Assembly: GCA_038030265.1 (NCBI GenBank)
Contig: CM075938.1
Coordinates: 57,219,189-57,283,188, forward strand
Reading direction: 5' to 3'
DNA: 64,000 bases
Origin: Corythucha ciliata
Lineage: Eukaryota > Arthropoda > Insecta > Hemiptera > Tingidae
Numbering within the stretch: position 1 is the first letter of the stretch; each line of letters opens with the position of its first letter. Shown here piece after piece: positions 32,101-46,400 of this stretch. A model generated the notes under the pieces. That model was not told the origin of the DNA, did not search any database, and saw only the letters and a program-made list of their open reading frames with translations. The position numbers and the translations under genes are program-made.

Positions 32101-34267
32101 GGAGAAGGGACATAAAGGGGCACGCATCATTCAATAACGCGGAAGCGGAACCACAAAGAACAGAAGCTGGGGAAAACCATAATATTCCTACGGAGTCCTT
32201 TAAAAAAGGGGGTACCATGAAGATATTCCTTCCCCGCACCAACAAACCCTACCGACCACCCTTTTCCACCCTTCCTCATGGCCTTTCCGTTTCACTCTCC
32301 GGGGCGGTATATAGTTACCATAGTCCGAGTGAAACAGCAGTGATTGGAGCCGATCCGCTCCGCCCACCGTTATAGTAAACGTGGCGCATGACTGACCTAT
32401 TTATGCCTATCTGGGCACTTCATTATTATTTTCTTAAAGTTTTAATTTGTCTTTTATTGCGATTCAGGGGATTTCAATGGGGCTGAGGATGACAATGTGC
32501 GACGATTTAGAGTGTGTTGTGGGCGGATGTAATGGTATTTTCTTTTTTCTGTATAGCTGCGCGCTGCTAAATTAGTCATTCAAGAGGAATATGAATTAAA
32601 ATTTTTCGACTGATCGAACTTTGCTCCTAATAAGAATTTCTTGTGACACGGCACCATAAATCGGCGGTATAAAAAAGTGATCACGTAACCGTTAAAAAAT
32701 TATCGTCACAGTTGCTTACCGCCGCTCCTATTGGTCCCTACCCCCCAAGCATATTTGTTTGGTTCAGAGGACATCTTCCAATTTTGTCCCCAGGTAAAAA
32801 CCGTTCTACAGATCCTCCGGCCGTAACGATTATACCATTGGTCATCGGATGGCAATTTGGCCAAATCCAGATATGAAAACATGCAAATCAGACACTATTC
32901 AGCCCATAAGAGCCCCTCCCCCCCACATCGCCACTTTGAAACGCCACCGTATGTCCCAATCACACACAGAGAGCCTTCAAGTGAGTTTGGAACGTTCGAA
33001 CTACTATTCTACTAATGTTGTTTGTGTCCTAGGCTCCGCTTTAGTCTCTTCGCTAAACAGTCTCGCGGTCTTTTCATGCTCCGTCGGCTAGAGTCTTCAC
33101 ATGACTCTCTTTAAGGTCTACTTCGCGTTCTTTCATTGCCATCTTACATATGGAACAAGATTGTGGGGAAACTCTGGGCATGACTTTTGAGAAAGACTTT
33201 GAAAGGCTTTGGGTCGAGGGAGTCCTGTCAAGGTTCTTTTCGAGATCTACGCATCATGACTCTACCGGGTCTATTCACTTTACATTGCCTTCTGTATGTC
33301 AAGGGGAGTCCAACTGTTTCTTTCCATGATGTTCATTTCTATGAGACCAGAGGAGCGCACAAGGTTGTGGGACAAACCTTTCGATTTACAAAATCAATGA
33401 ACAGTTTCTTGGGAGTGGGTACCAAGCTGTTCAACTGAGTGTCTGTCGAATTGAGGGACCTTGAAGAGAGTTCTTTAAGGAGGAAAATGAAGGCTGGTCA
33501 TCACGGAAGCTGAGCCCTACACGCTTCAAGATTTTATTGAATATTTTTGAACTTGTTTAAAAAAAAAGACTAGACGTCGTTGTATTGGCTGCAAGAAATA
33601 AATAAACAAATTAATAAATCTGCCATCCACGCAGCGCGACTGAATGCAGCACCACAGAGGAGTTGAATTCAACCGCCGAAGCAGGGTGATGCAACGAAAC
33701 CACTTCGCGGCCGATACACCACGGTATACATATTTTATAGGCGCGTAGGTATACTTTTTAAACCACGGAAGCAGTGCTTTCACTTCGGGATTTTTATTCC
33801 GGAATCTGGATATTCGGCCAATTTGAGGGATCGAGAGATTTTTTGCTTATTTGGAGGGATTTGTCGGCATCTATTCTCGAACAACTCTGAATTTGCTTAT
33901 TTTTCACCCCGAGAAATGAAATACTGAGTAAACTACCAAATTTAAAGCAATCGAATAATATTTGAGGTGACTAAGGACTATTTGAGGTGGCATAAGGACT
34001 AAAGAATCTGGAAGCCCTATATTGAGTCTTCTCATCCCCCCCCCCTCCCAGGGAAGCTGTGTGGATTTTGCCAGGACTCGCGCTAACTTTGGTGCTTCGC
34101 TACATCAGAAGGCTGCGGAAATTAATAATTTTCCTTGGCTCAACTGATCATATGCCTTACTACTACAGTCTATTCTATAGCTTACAAATGTATAGTTGGG
34201 AGAGGGGCACTAGGTACAGAGATTGAATATCGATTTATGTTCTCATTGAAATTTCCTAAAACTTCTA
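29176..34267. other. non-coding stretch
   Basis: No gene could be supported. A short minus-strand frame ending GKQFVEEWLDAQVA and a stop (31785-31830) follows an AG and looks exon-like, but nothing upstream confirms it. A G14 run lies at 30343-30356 and an A18 run near 31416-31433. TATATA near 32308 with a downstream CAGTG-type word is a weak promoter candidate. Confidence 0.4.
31550..31765. repeat. pyrimidine/CA-rich low-complexity tract
   Basis: The plus strand is nearly free of G over about 200 bp, with CTCT, CCAC and CACT runs. It could form unusual DNA structure. No protein is supported. Confidence 0.65.
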
Positions 34268-34432
34268 TCGGTCGCGGTCAGGTTGCTAAGGAGGTTACAC
34301 TGGTTGGAGGGCAAACGACCCCCCTTCTCCAAGTCACCTTGACGACAACAACTGAGCAGTGATGATTGAACCAATTGAACTAGTGAACTTTGTTTGCCTA
34401 CCAACAAACCTGACACCCCTGACTGCGACCGA
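34268..34432. mobile_element. 165-bp MITE, family A copy 1, TA target duplication
   Basis: Termini TCGGTCGCGGTCAGGTTG and, mirrored, CAAACCTGACACCCCTGACT ending CGACCGA. TA lies on both sides (34266-34267 and 34433-34434). It is about 85 percent like the copy at 63545-63711. TA duplication and small size suggest mobilisation by a Tc1/mariner-type transposase, which is an inference. Confidence 0.85.
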
Positions 34433-34434
34433 TA

Positions 34435-37400
34435 ACGAAAAAGCGCCTCTATATACGTCATCTTGTAAAATTGTAAAAATTTCGTAATAACGGGAGCGAT
34501 AAAGAGGGACATCTTATTGAGCCTGGAATAGGGACAACTACTTTTCTAGAGTGGAAACACTGCACAGAAGGGGCGAATGACCCTTGTATCAGTTGTATCA
34601 GTCAAATGTATATCGAGGAGATTGACGAGGCCATACGACGCCAAGTTTCAAGGTCATTCCCTCTGTGCTGTATGATAAAAACTTAATGGCGCCACCCTTC
34701 AGGAGGAAAAAGAATCTCTGGGCAAGGGAAAATGGCTCTTTTGACGAAATAAAGTACAGCTAAAAAATTCCGAAAGTCATTTAGTATTTTCCCCGAGGGC
34801 CGTAATATGGATTTAAATACGAAGCCTTTATTGGAATTGCCATGCAAATGCCTCGGATAATGGAAGAGTTCGCGAGAAGAGGGGGATAAGCGAAATCCAA
34901 TAAATAAAATATAAGGACCAGGGTATAAAACTTAAAATGACTTGGTTGTTACCGTGGGGGGAGGGGGAGCGTAAAAATATATCGTAAAAAATCACCCCGT
35001 GCTCCACCAACTTCTTGCGACACTCATTGGGGGCTTCCGGCCGAACTCTCTCCTCCTCCCCCCTTTCCTCAACTCCTTACAGCCTCATTGAGTATTTATG
35101 AAAAGACGAATGCGACACACTCGCTATAGGAAGCCACAGTGAATATTGTATGGGGTGGCAAAAGATATATGTATCGGTTGCGGAATGTAAAAGGAAAAAA
35201 AGGAGTAGCGGGGGTGGGGGTTTCTTGTTCTAGGATTTGAAGAAGCTGTGTGACGCCGAAATTGCGTTTTCTCGACCTCAGAGGTTCGGGATTCATGAAA
35301 AAGGGAAACCTTTTTTCGAACGTGGAAAAATAGATTGCCAGGACAGTAAATTATTTTCCATGGGGTGGGTAGAAGAAAAAACATTTTTTTTGTTGAGAAA
35401 ACGGGAAGGGGCTTTTAAATTGAGGGAAACAATTTTAGAAGTTTTCGCTTTGAACAAATTTCTGTTCGAAGGCAGAATTCAACGATTTAAAAATTAAGGA
35501 GAAAAAACTGTGGTTACTTTGCTGGTTAAAAAAAAAGCCATTCACCAATTCCTCAAATCCACTTCCCCTTCTAACCATTGTAGCCAGCTTGGATAAAGGG
35601 GAGAGAAGGAGACAGAAAAAAAAAAATGAAATTAATTACACCGACTTGTTTTGCCGAGTTTTTCTCTCGCCCTCATACTAGCAGAGTTGGAAGCCCACCC
35701 ATTCCCACCATTTTTTCCACAACTCCTCCCCCGCTCCTCTCAACCTTTTTTTTGTCCCCACTCAAAACATAAAACCAAGAATTAAACCCGTTTGTATTTT
35801 AAAGGGGAGAGTCTGTATGGCAAATTGTGTGTGGTGTAGCGAGGGGGGAGGAAAAAGAAAGAAAATAAGAGAGAGAGACAAAAAAAAGTTGATTACCTCT
35901 CTCGTACTAACATTTTTGTGAAGAATAACAGTTTTGCTCGTGTGTTTGGAGAGTAGAGACACAAAAAATTGATTAATTAAGGAGACAAGCGTTTTTCCCA
36001 ACCATCCGTTTTGAGGGAGGGCCAAGAATGTTAGATCAAGTCCAGTTCCCACACGTATTTGTCTCGATTTTGTTGCTTTTGAAGCAAAATTTATCGCTGA
36101 AAATCCGAACAGTGAGGGGAGGGTAGAACTGAGGAACAAATAAACCCATTACTTTGGGAAGTGTAGCGTTGAAACGAACTCATAGAAACAGACGTCTGTA
36201 CAGTGGAAAGCTTTCTCCTAATTAAGTAGAAAGCTGATTTTCAGGGTAGAAGAGTGTTGGAGGGGGTATAGAAGAGCTTCTGCAGAGGTTTGGGTGGTGA
36301 AACATTGGCATGGGTTGTGGGGGGGGGGGTAACAAATAGCTTGAGAGGTAAAACTCTGTGGAAAAGCTTCGGGAAAGGGGGGAATGTGAAGGTATTTCTG
36401 GCTAGTGTCTGCACGAGGCCTGACTGATGGTCACAACCAAAAAGCATCGTCCTGAACTCTTCTAGAAAGCATTCCGATAGATTACTAACACTTTCAAATT
36501 ATTTCATTATACGTACGTTGGTTTTGACTGATTGCTCTATTAAAAGAATCCCTAGTGATACGTCGATGTTAGTCAACGAGGGTGGGAGGGATATGCTCAA
36601 TCATTTTCCCCGGTTACTCATCTCGATTTTTATAAACCTTACAAGCGGCTATCGCCATGTTTCAAAACAAGTTTAATCCCTCGTCTTGTAAAAATGGACT
36701 AAAACGAAACTGACGACCATAATACTGCACAGTATGCGAAAGAGGGGGGGGGGGCAATGAATGAAAGATTGTCGGATGTTCTCGAAAGATGTGATGGTAT
36801 TGGGGAGGAAGGGGGGTTGATATACTCGAGGGTGCGAAGTATCCCTAGAAAGCTACTCTGACAAGGGGCGGCCTCGTCATCCATCAACCTCCAAATCCCC
36901 CGCACTTCCCTTCAACCTCATACTCTGGACGCCTTTTTCAGAGTAAAAAGTATACCCCCTCCACCTCTCTCTGGACTGCTAACACCTCCGCTTGATCCGG
37001 AGAGAAGTGAGAGAGAGAAAAAAAGAGTTTGTGAAATGGAGTTTTCCTAGTGACGGGTAAAGAAAGGGAGGAAAAGATCAGAAGATGAACAAAGAGGAGC
37101 GGGAGAGTTGAGAGTGATGAGGGGGGGGGAGGCTGGGAAAAACGAAATCTCTCTGAGACGAGCAAGAAAATCTAGGTGGCAGTGGTTGGCCTGTGGGAAA
37201 CTGCCAAATGTTCCTTTCCTTAATGATATTTCTTTCTATGCTCTTTCTTTTCGAGCCCCCCCCCCCTCCCCACAACTCCGAACCTCAGCACACTAAGATC
37301 TTCGAAATCCCTAAGAAATAAGGAGAAATCGATGAAGAACAGAGTGTGCTTCTCTTTTCTTGATTACTTTGACTGTTTTCCTTCCAGAGAGAGACATAAA

Positions 37401-40400
37401 ATTAACGGGGGAAAAAACTTGAAAGGACAAAAAATAATTTTTCTTTATCCCAACACCATACCCAGCGATATATAAAGATTTCCAAGGGTTGAGCTCACAG
37501 CAGTAACCATATAAAGCTTTATATATATAAAAGAACCGCCTGGGGATCATTTCTTTTTTATTTTTCCTTCTTTAAGAAGAAATTCCGCAAAATGTCGCCC
37601 CCTCGAGAGAAATATAAAAACATACATGTCTTCCTTTACTCAAGGCATTCAAATCCTAATAATCAATTTATGCGGGGCCCACCCCTTCACCTTCAGCAAT
37701 AAAAACCACATTGATAATTTATGCATTGATAAGAACGTAAGGGGTGGTGGAGAAGGGGAAAACCATCCCCGAGGGCTGGAAATGTTTAGTGTTGGAAGAG
37801 AGAGAGAGAAAAAAAACGAAGAGAAGGAAAACAAATAGTGGGGTTGATTTCCAATCATTATTTCAATTCCCAAAAGAGTCGCCCACACGGAAAACGTGGC
37901 GTGATGCATATAAGTAGTGGAAAATACCTCTTAACTAATTCAGGGCATTGCAGTTTCACAGGTCTCTTTTTTTTTTCTATTCGAACGTTTTACCCTGAAA
38001 TACGGTCCCAATTTCTTGTAAAGAGACCGACAGTTACATACAAGCCTACACCGTCATTTGGAAAATTTTGAGTCATGACATTTGAATCAAATGAGGAAAC
38101 TGTTTCTGGGGCTAAAAAAAAACCTTTTCCACCAGGACAAAAATATTCCGAGGCATCAGAACCAGATATGGCCAAATATCAAGAAAATTAGCAATATCCA
38201 TAGTGAAAATTGCCGTTTCTAAAGGCGAATGGAAGGGCAAAACGTTTTAATTATCTGTCCGTTGGATGGTTGGGGTAAGGTAAAGTAGTAGCTTTCTTGT
38301 ACTTATCTAGCAAGGGTTGAAGCTTCAACCTAGGAGCTACCGTTATCGCAGTATCGCTATCTCTCTCTCACAATGAGAGTTCAGAAAGATTAATTATAGA
38401 GAAGAGAGGGAGGAAAGTAGTGGTCAGCAGCCACCCCCACTCATCCCCCCACTACCCCAACAACACTCTATCTCTTTATCAAAACCAAGGGAACTAATTA
38501 CGAGCTTTTCCCCTAAGAACACTCCCCCCCCCCTCTTTAACGTGAGCAATCAAAGGGCTAGGAGAGGGAGGGGGAGCTAACACGAACAAAAAGGGAAACG
38601 GTCAGTTTCTATGAGAAGGAGAGATTGTTCTGAACGATGGTCCTTGATTAGTGTAGGGGTTATTTCTCTTACATGTTCAACCCCCTCCCCCAACATCATG
38701 GTAGCCCGTTCATCCACTAATTTTAAGCCTCTGTTTTAGAGCTATTAAAGAGTACAGTTCCCAGACTGTAAGCGCTTCCTTTTCAGTAAAATCGCGGTAA
38801 ATTCATCTCAAAAGAATTAACCGATATAATTTATGTGATAAATGGTGAATATCAAAACGATTTCAAAAAATAGCCAACGTCTGCGAAATAACTAACCCAA
38901 TAAAAGTTTAATGGCGAAATTAGCTTTTTTCCAAGCCATTTGGCTTTAATCAAATCACTCTACGAAGATAGGAAAAGTAAAAGGGTCGAGTGACCGAAAC
39001 GCGGGGCGATCTAATGAAAACCCTCACCCCGGTAAATCTTGCGCGTACCAGTTTGTGTCTAGCAAAGGTTGTTCAGTTTTATGATACTGATCCCCCACCC
39101 CACCCATCACCACCACGATACAGCTAAAGTACGATGGGGCAAAAACGCCTTTAATCCGGTGGATTGTTTCCCATGGAATTTCATTGAGCGTAAGAAACTT
39201 GGGGAAGACATTTTGAAAAATGAGAAATACTAAGAAAAAATTAACAAAGATTTCTTTTCCCCGTACCCGGTAATTGTATTTAGAGTGCAATAAAAAGTGC
39301 GGTGGAGGTCAGGCGCCATTTTCATGTTTTTTATCTTTATTTAAACATCCCGTTGCTCATTGATTAAATGAAACAGTCTTAAATTTGAATTTTGTGAGAT
39401 ACTTTGTCCTGAATTCGTGAGGGTTATTCATCAGGGAACATACGATGAAACACTCGGGTTTATTGCGTTTAATGAAGATTTAGTTCTCATTAAAAGGTCG
39501 AACCACTCCCTACTGAGCCGCAGATGAATATAGGAATTGAAACAAAGTGGACTAATAAAAAAAAGAGAAAATAAGTTCCTATTCGGGCATTAAGCTGCTA
39601 AAATCTTCCTTTTTTTTTCAACCTTCTCCCTCATACATCCGAGCATCCGACCTCTCAATTGCTCCAATCGACCCCCGGACGATCGGTAGAGACAAAAAGA
39701 AAAAAAGTCACTTAGCCGCGTGACGCCGAAAGAAAGGTTGAACTGTGGAGGATGAGGAAGAGGGGGGCTTGATATCAACTGTAAATTAGTCCCAGAATTA
39801 GAAGCCATTCGAGTCTCTCAAGTCAATTTCGGCCAATTGGCGACCTCCCCTTCTGTACCATGCCATAATCAATCCAAGTCCGCACCTTTTGTCATCCCAT
39901 TCCCCTCCCACAACAGCAACAGATGTTCTTTCTTTACTCAAATACTTCCCAAACAAACGATTGTTTTTGTTTTATTCGTATATTAACTCAGGAACGAATG
40001 ACGCACAAGCTATGATCAATGGAGAAACCATTGTCTCAAAATACATCCCTCACACATCTTTTTCAAGACTAGTACCATCACAATGGTAGAATGTGCAAAA
40101 TTCTGATCTTTCGGTATCATAACAAAGTTATGAATACACCTGAACGGATTAACCAAAATTAGCCAGAGCACGTGGTGAAATTCCGTTTCGCAAACCAACG
40201 ACTGTTTTTTGTTGCGTTCGGTTAATTTCTGGTTTATTGCAAAATCTCCAGTTTAGGGAGGTTACGGTTACAGGGGAACGGGAACTTTTCTGATTGAAAT
40301 GTCCGCGAAACAGAACGTTTCCTGGCATTTCTCTACCGTTTAGGAATGAATGAACATCGTCGTGCGCGAGTGATGGGGGATCTGGGGGTTTGAAAGGTCT

Positions 40401-42499
40401 AACAATTAATTCAAAGTCAGTTCAGTTGACTGTTTAAGAGCCGGAAAGAGCGGCTGGAGGCAATTCCTTGGAGCCACGTTGCACCGCCGCGCCGCGCCGC
40501 TCTGAATACGAGCCAGTCATGGCTTGGAAGTCAGTTACGTCGAAAATATAAGTTTTTTCTGCGTAGTTTTCGAGCTTCTATAAGAACTCTTGATCCCGCA
40601 ACATTACAATCACGTCCACATGGGTGCAGTTAAAGTAAGGAAATTTACAACCAAATCGCGTGACAGTCGCCTTGCCCTTACTATTTGTACCTCGAGCTTA
40701 AACTGACTCATACACCTCACTTTCTCCTCCTTCCAGAATAATTAGATTGACTTTATGAGTCAGGAAGGACACTAGAGAAGCGCTTACCTCTATGCACAAT
40801 AAAAAGCTCACGCGGCGCCACTAACTACCAATAATGTTGAACTCTTTCAAACAAACAAAAAAGTCGAGGAAGACAAAATACACAAAAAACTCAATTGCCC
40901 TAGATTGATTTACAGTTTTTTAACGTCGGAAACCCTTGAAAAAACAAAAGAAACTCCCTACGGGCTCCTTTTTTAATCCCCGGGCAACCGTTTCAAGAGT
41001 TTAAAAAACTAGAAAGAATAGGATTGTAGTTAGTACGTGGGCGTCGTTTCTTGGCGCCACGGCGTCCAGTGATTGGATAATTCGTGTCCTGCTGGTCCCC
41101 TCTGACTCAGAGAGTTCCATTCTGATGGGAGGTGGAGGGGACTCATGAATTCAAATCAAAGCTTCGAGAGCCGACGCCCACACCGGCCAAGCGGTTTTTG
41201 GGCTCTTTATTTATTTCTTTATTTTTAATTATGACAATTATGGTGTAGATGAGGTGAATTACACGTTTTTTTTTTTTAAACAAAGAAACCAGAAATACGG
41301 TTATCTTTATTGTTTTAATCTCCAAGCCTAGTTTTATTCTACGCTTGTGCAAGGATGTTGAAGAGGGGTTGGTAGGAAGACGGTTTATAGTTAAAAAACC
41401 CTTTCCTTGCTCTCACTCTGTTTTTCAACGATTTGTCAACAGTTAGACAAACTATGAGATTCTTTTATGACATGTCGGTGTTAAATTCATTACCTTTGAT
41501 GCGTTGCAGACGGCGCCTTTGAACAATTTTTTTATACTCGTTTAAAGATTGTTATTTGACGAGTTCTTTTATATTTAGCTGAGCAGTTACGAATAGGGAA
41601 CTTTATGTTATTGTAAAGGAAGCGCCGTCAATATCGCAGGAGTTTGTCCCCCACCACAGTCAATCGATTAAACATTTTTTGGTCCTTGAAATAAATGGAA
41701 GACCTTTAATTGTAACTCAAATACCAGGGAATTAGGGAGAAAGGATAAAAAAGGGGCGCTAACACAGTAAAGAGCAACATGTGCGGGGACAATGTGATCT
41801 GAGATAATTTTTACGGCTCTCCCCTCTTCTTTTTTTTTTTTTTGTCTTCAATTACAGCAATATGTCTAACTAAAGCTCACCCGGTTGTACACTCCCAGGC
41901 CACCCTAATCACCAATACTGTAGCGACCACTCCCTTTTTGAAAAAATTAAAGAGTTTTATTTAATAATGATAACGCACAAACGATCTTGCCTGAAGAAAA
42001 CTCCACCACCCTCAATACCCACCGCAAACAAGTGATCACAAAAAGTCGATAACTTTTCAAACGTGCTAATTGACGGCAAGTGTGAAAATGACACGAAATC
42101 GCGTAACACCCCCGCCAAGAAAATCTTGAGGGGGAGAGAGGTCGAAGGTTGACAACATTTGCCCACGGGACGAACAGGAAGTGTTAAACAAATGATGCAA
42201 GGCGCCTCGTTTCGTAAAAGGTACGAAGGAAGGCAAAACAAACAGGGTCTTAAGGGTGTAAAAACCATTAGCGCCGGATGTCAGAGTAAATACGATGAAA
42301 AACACCCACTCCACTTCCCTGATACAAAACGAGGTATAATTCGAGATTTTATTGCTGCATATTGGAAATATTAGTAACATTTTAATCGACTACGAATATT
42401 ACTACACTAACCGCGTTTAAGGAATCGAATATCCGCCGCCCTCAGATTCGCTAGCTCCTTCTTTTAAAACGCTACTAGACACTTCTCTCACTGCTTCAC
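34435..42499. other. non-coding stretch
   Basis: I saw no gene. Short frames lack motifs, and several regions are purine/pyrimidine biased (35.5-37.2 kb, 38.4-38.6 kb). The GC-rich CACCGCCGCGCCGCGCCGCT segment at 40482-40501 is the only promoter-like island noticed. Confidence 0.4.
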
Positions 42500-43065
42500 T
42501 AGTCCGGTCAATAAAGAATTACAGAGGGCGTTGGGGAGGAGAATTTAATTGATCACCGAAATTTGTTCATTCAGGCTGGGACATTAACATACTAAAAGTC
42601 CTGATGCCTAGGAGGTGTGCTAACGTTAGGAGAGGTCGCTGAAGGAGCCTTTTTCTACATTTTCGCTTCGAGAGATTCGTTTTTCGGATGAGCGGTAGAG
42701 AAGGATTTGACCGAAAATATGGTGTGAAAAGCCGATTTTCGGAAAATATTGGAATTCCGGGGCGTGTATCTCAGGAACGAATAGGAATATCGGCGAAGAT
42801 CATATAAACAAAGTGAGAGGGAATTTTATGAACTTTTTATTTGTACTTAAAAGTGTTTGCCGTGCGACGTCGGGTTCTCGAGTTATGAGCGAAAATGTAG
42901 AAAAAGGCACTTTCAGCTGCCTCTCCTGACGTTAGCACACCTCCTAGGCATCAGGAGTTTTAGTATGTTAATGTCCCAGCCTGAATGAACAAATTTCGGC
43001 GATCAATTGAATTCTACTCCCCAAAGCCCTCTACAACTCATTTTGATCTTTCGTTGACTGGACTA
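42500..43065. mobile_element. 566-bp foldback element
   Basis: Termini TAGTCCGGTCAA and TTGACTGGACTA. The arms share AAATTTGTTCATTCAGGCTG, GGACATTAACATACTAAAA, CCTAGGAGGTGTGCTAACGT and TTTCTACATTTTCGCT in mirrored order. About 200 bp of non-mirrored centre contains no long frame. Confidence 0.85.
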
Positions 43066-43191
43066 CACATCGAAATTTAGGTTCGTGAGTGCCACAGAGC
43101 TGGGTATTGTTCCTCAATACGTTTTAACGGGGAGTTTCACAGATCTTTCTCGTCAACAACTACTCAGCATGCATTTTCTCACCTAACTTCG

Positions 43192-43416
43192 GCACCAATC
43201 CTGGATTTCAAGGTCTCATTTTAATCTTCAGGAAATTCGGTGTGCTATATGCATTAGTATCCATTTTTTCATTTAAGTCGAAAGAAGAGCTTGAAATTTC
43301 CAGCAAAAAATGCAAAGTGTGTTCAACGTTATTCCAATGATTAGGAACCTACAACTGCATAAGCATGCAGAATTTCCTGGAGATTGAGACGAGTCCTTGA
43401 AATCCAGGATTGGAGC
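43192..43416. mobile_element. about 225-bp foldback element
   Basis: CCAATCCTGGATTTCAAGG at the left is mirrored by CCTTGAAATCCAGGATTGG at the right. The arms continue through AATCTTCAGGAAATTC and GAATTTCCTGGAGATTG. It lies only about 130 bp from the larger foldback. Confidence 0.8.
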
Positions 43417-46400
43417 AAAAATAAGACGAGGGAGATCGATTGTCTGATCATTTGTGAATAAACTCTTCCTTGACGCCGCTACACGTCGCTATAACAGAAA
43501 GGCTTGACTCCAATACTCATTATCATGTTATTAACACAGAAGAAGTTACCTTTACTCTTACCGTTACACTGCCAAGTTGTGAACCACAGAGAATATAGAG
43601 AATGTTCAGACTGAATAGTCATTTTCTACGGATAAATTCTCTTCCAGAGGATACTAATCCGAAGAACAAAAGTCTTAAATAACTCCCAACCCGACTAATT
43701 CGAACAATCCTCACGGGCATTGCGTGTCTTTCAAGTGCCTTAACCGTTGCTTTTTCAGAAGGGCGGTGGAACGACGGCCTCGAAAATCTAATTTGTTTTG
43801 GAGGAGATTTATTTTGTTGGCGTGTTTCTCGCCTGGATTGGACCTTCGTAGAAGTTACATTTTACGCCTTACTTATTCAGCTTCTTGAACCTCCTCCTCG
43901 CCCTTTACGACTCTCACTCATCCATAGAAAACCAGCACGCTCCTTTCGTACGTAACGGTCTGAATGTCAGAGACTGGTTCAAGGAAAAAAGAAATTCGAA
44001 AACGTGCATTTAAGGGCTTTGAAGGGAGGAAACCTTATTGAAAGTTGGATGAGTCGAAACCATTGGGAGGATAATGAAGATAAAGACTTGAAAAATGTAA
44101 TTTTTCTAATTTCACCATGAAAGAGGCAAACAAGTACGTGAATACCCCAAATTAACGCTTCAAGATACCCTCCTGCGTTTATAAAAATCGAACAGGTCAA
44201 GCTAGTCGTCATGGTCCTGGCAAAAAAATCAGTTTCGCGCTAAGAAGTTTAAAAAAAAAAGTGAAATAAACGCGGGGAAAAGGATGATTCACATGCAAGA
44301 CAAGTGTGAATCAGTTGCCTTCTCGGCTAACAAAGGTCAATGAGTAATTCAACGACCGAGAGTTTCGACAATGAACTAAATTAATTTTTTTGGTTTTCTC
44401 TTGTTTTTTTTTACGGCGGCTTTCCCACGATCTTCAAAAAATGAATAAAACGCATTAGTCGTGGTTGCTCGGGTTGTTCCTTCTTGTTTAATAAAGCGTT
44501 AGTTTTGATTAGAGTCGTTCTAAGAATAGCTTCAATTAATTGAAATTCTTGAATTTATTTACAGAGAGACTTATGGGGGCCCCGATCGAGGTCATCTCCA
44601 CTTCATGAAAAAGGCGGAATATGAGGATGTGACAGTGACAGTTAAGTGTCCCAAAGTTTAGGAGAACGTTGTCTTTATGGACTGTGAAGACTCTAGAGGT
44701 AAACTTCGATCCAAAAAAAACTGTATGAGGTGATGGGAGGAGGAGATCGCTCCCCCCCTCTAATGTGCTACCATTCCCAGGCCATCAAAGACCCACGGTG
44801 ATTCCGAAGAAATCGTTTTTACTAACGATTTCCACTGGTGTGTGAATATCCTTTTTTTCCTTCTCATATACGCACCCCCTCTTTCGCACCTCTTCGAGCG
44901 CCCTAATTTGCAATTCTAAACCGAGCCCTTTCCCCTCTTCTCCCCCGGCGATCGCGTTTTCGAAAGGCTACACGGTACAATTGAACCCAATGGCTCCCCT
45001 GTGCCTTCTCACATGTGATGCTCCGATACAGGATTCAATGCATTTCAATACATATACCCCTCCCGTCCATCCACCCCCTCCGGAGCGACCCTCAAACCTT
45101 CCTCAACGGAGCAATCTCTATTTAGCATCCCGAGGTGTATTTCCTTTTCCACACACTTCCATCGACTTGTTTTCTTCGATTCAATTTGAAAAGGGGGTGG
45201 AGTGAGAGCTGATTATATTAATATTTATTTCGGGGATTGCGAGGTAGAAGAGCTCTCGAGGTACGTTTTAGCCCTTTCAGTTATAGACAATGATCGGGTG
45301 GTGGGGAAAGTCGATTAAAGAACTTTTCCTCTCTTTGTTTGCTACATAAACCTGTGTACAAAGTAGTAACTCTTGTTTGAAAAGGGTACACAGCCGTTAA
45401 AACTTGAGGGCTTGGGCGATCTAAGGCATGGACGGGTAAGAGGGCGATTTTTTTTTATTCCCGAGGTTTCTCCAAAGGTGGAGGACCCAACATACGAAAG
45501 TCAATAATACACCGAAGAAATCAAACAAGACGGAAAAGTGCCCTTTAGAATTTTCAAAATATTCTCCGCAAATTTTCAGTTTACTCTTACTGAATTTTCA
45601 AAGGATTTTATTTTCGTCTTTCACGACCGCTGTGAAAACCTTTTCAACGTTAAAGTTATCCTCGAGTTAACAACTAATCAAAAGTTGCTTGAAAGGCAAT
45701 TCCTCTCGCAATCAGTATTTACCATAATTGCAGCAAAGTTCCTTCAACAAGCTTGATGGTAGCAGGGTAAGGGGGAGACGCGTGAAACTGGAAAGTGCGC
45801 CCCATTGGCAGATGAGTAGGAGGGGGATGGAGAGAGCCGATTTCTAAACCTCTTCCTATAAAACGCTGAGAACTTGAAGAAATTCGAGTTTGAAGGAGGG
45901 GGTGGGTGCAGGACCGAGGGGGAAGAATCATTTGCATGATTTAAATATACCCCCACCCACACCCTTTTTCGGAGAACAAGGAGGAAGAAAACGAGTGAGC
46001 AGATCAAAGGCTTCTCTCCCCCGTAGAGACAACATCGCTTCTGATGCTAATGGGGTAAGCTACCCATGACATCCTTCGGGTATAAAACGTATTGAAGAAC
46101 CTGAAAGATAAGAGACAAGCAGAAAGGGAAGTCTTTCTCATCTCAAAATTCAGGGTTTTCCAGCCATTTCCGCTTCGCCGGAGTGTTTATCGAGGTTGTT
46201 TTCCTTCTTCAGTGCCGAGGCGGGTATTTGGGAGAGAGGGAAAAGCTTATTTCGTTTGATTTGAGAGCATACTAACGTTTTACATTCAAAAATATAGTTT
46301 GCGACTGCATTTATAATTCTAGAATGATCGTACGGGTAAAGGTTACGACATCGGTGCTCCAAAACGGAGACAAAAATGTTATTCAGAGGAACAGTCGAAC

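Noticed and set aside
38130..38156. Minus-strand MPRNIFVLVEK, also considered as a SNAG start
   Set aside because: Lacks the Ser-Phe-Leu-Val core, and no phase-1 donor follows.
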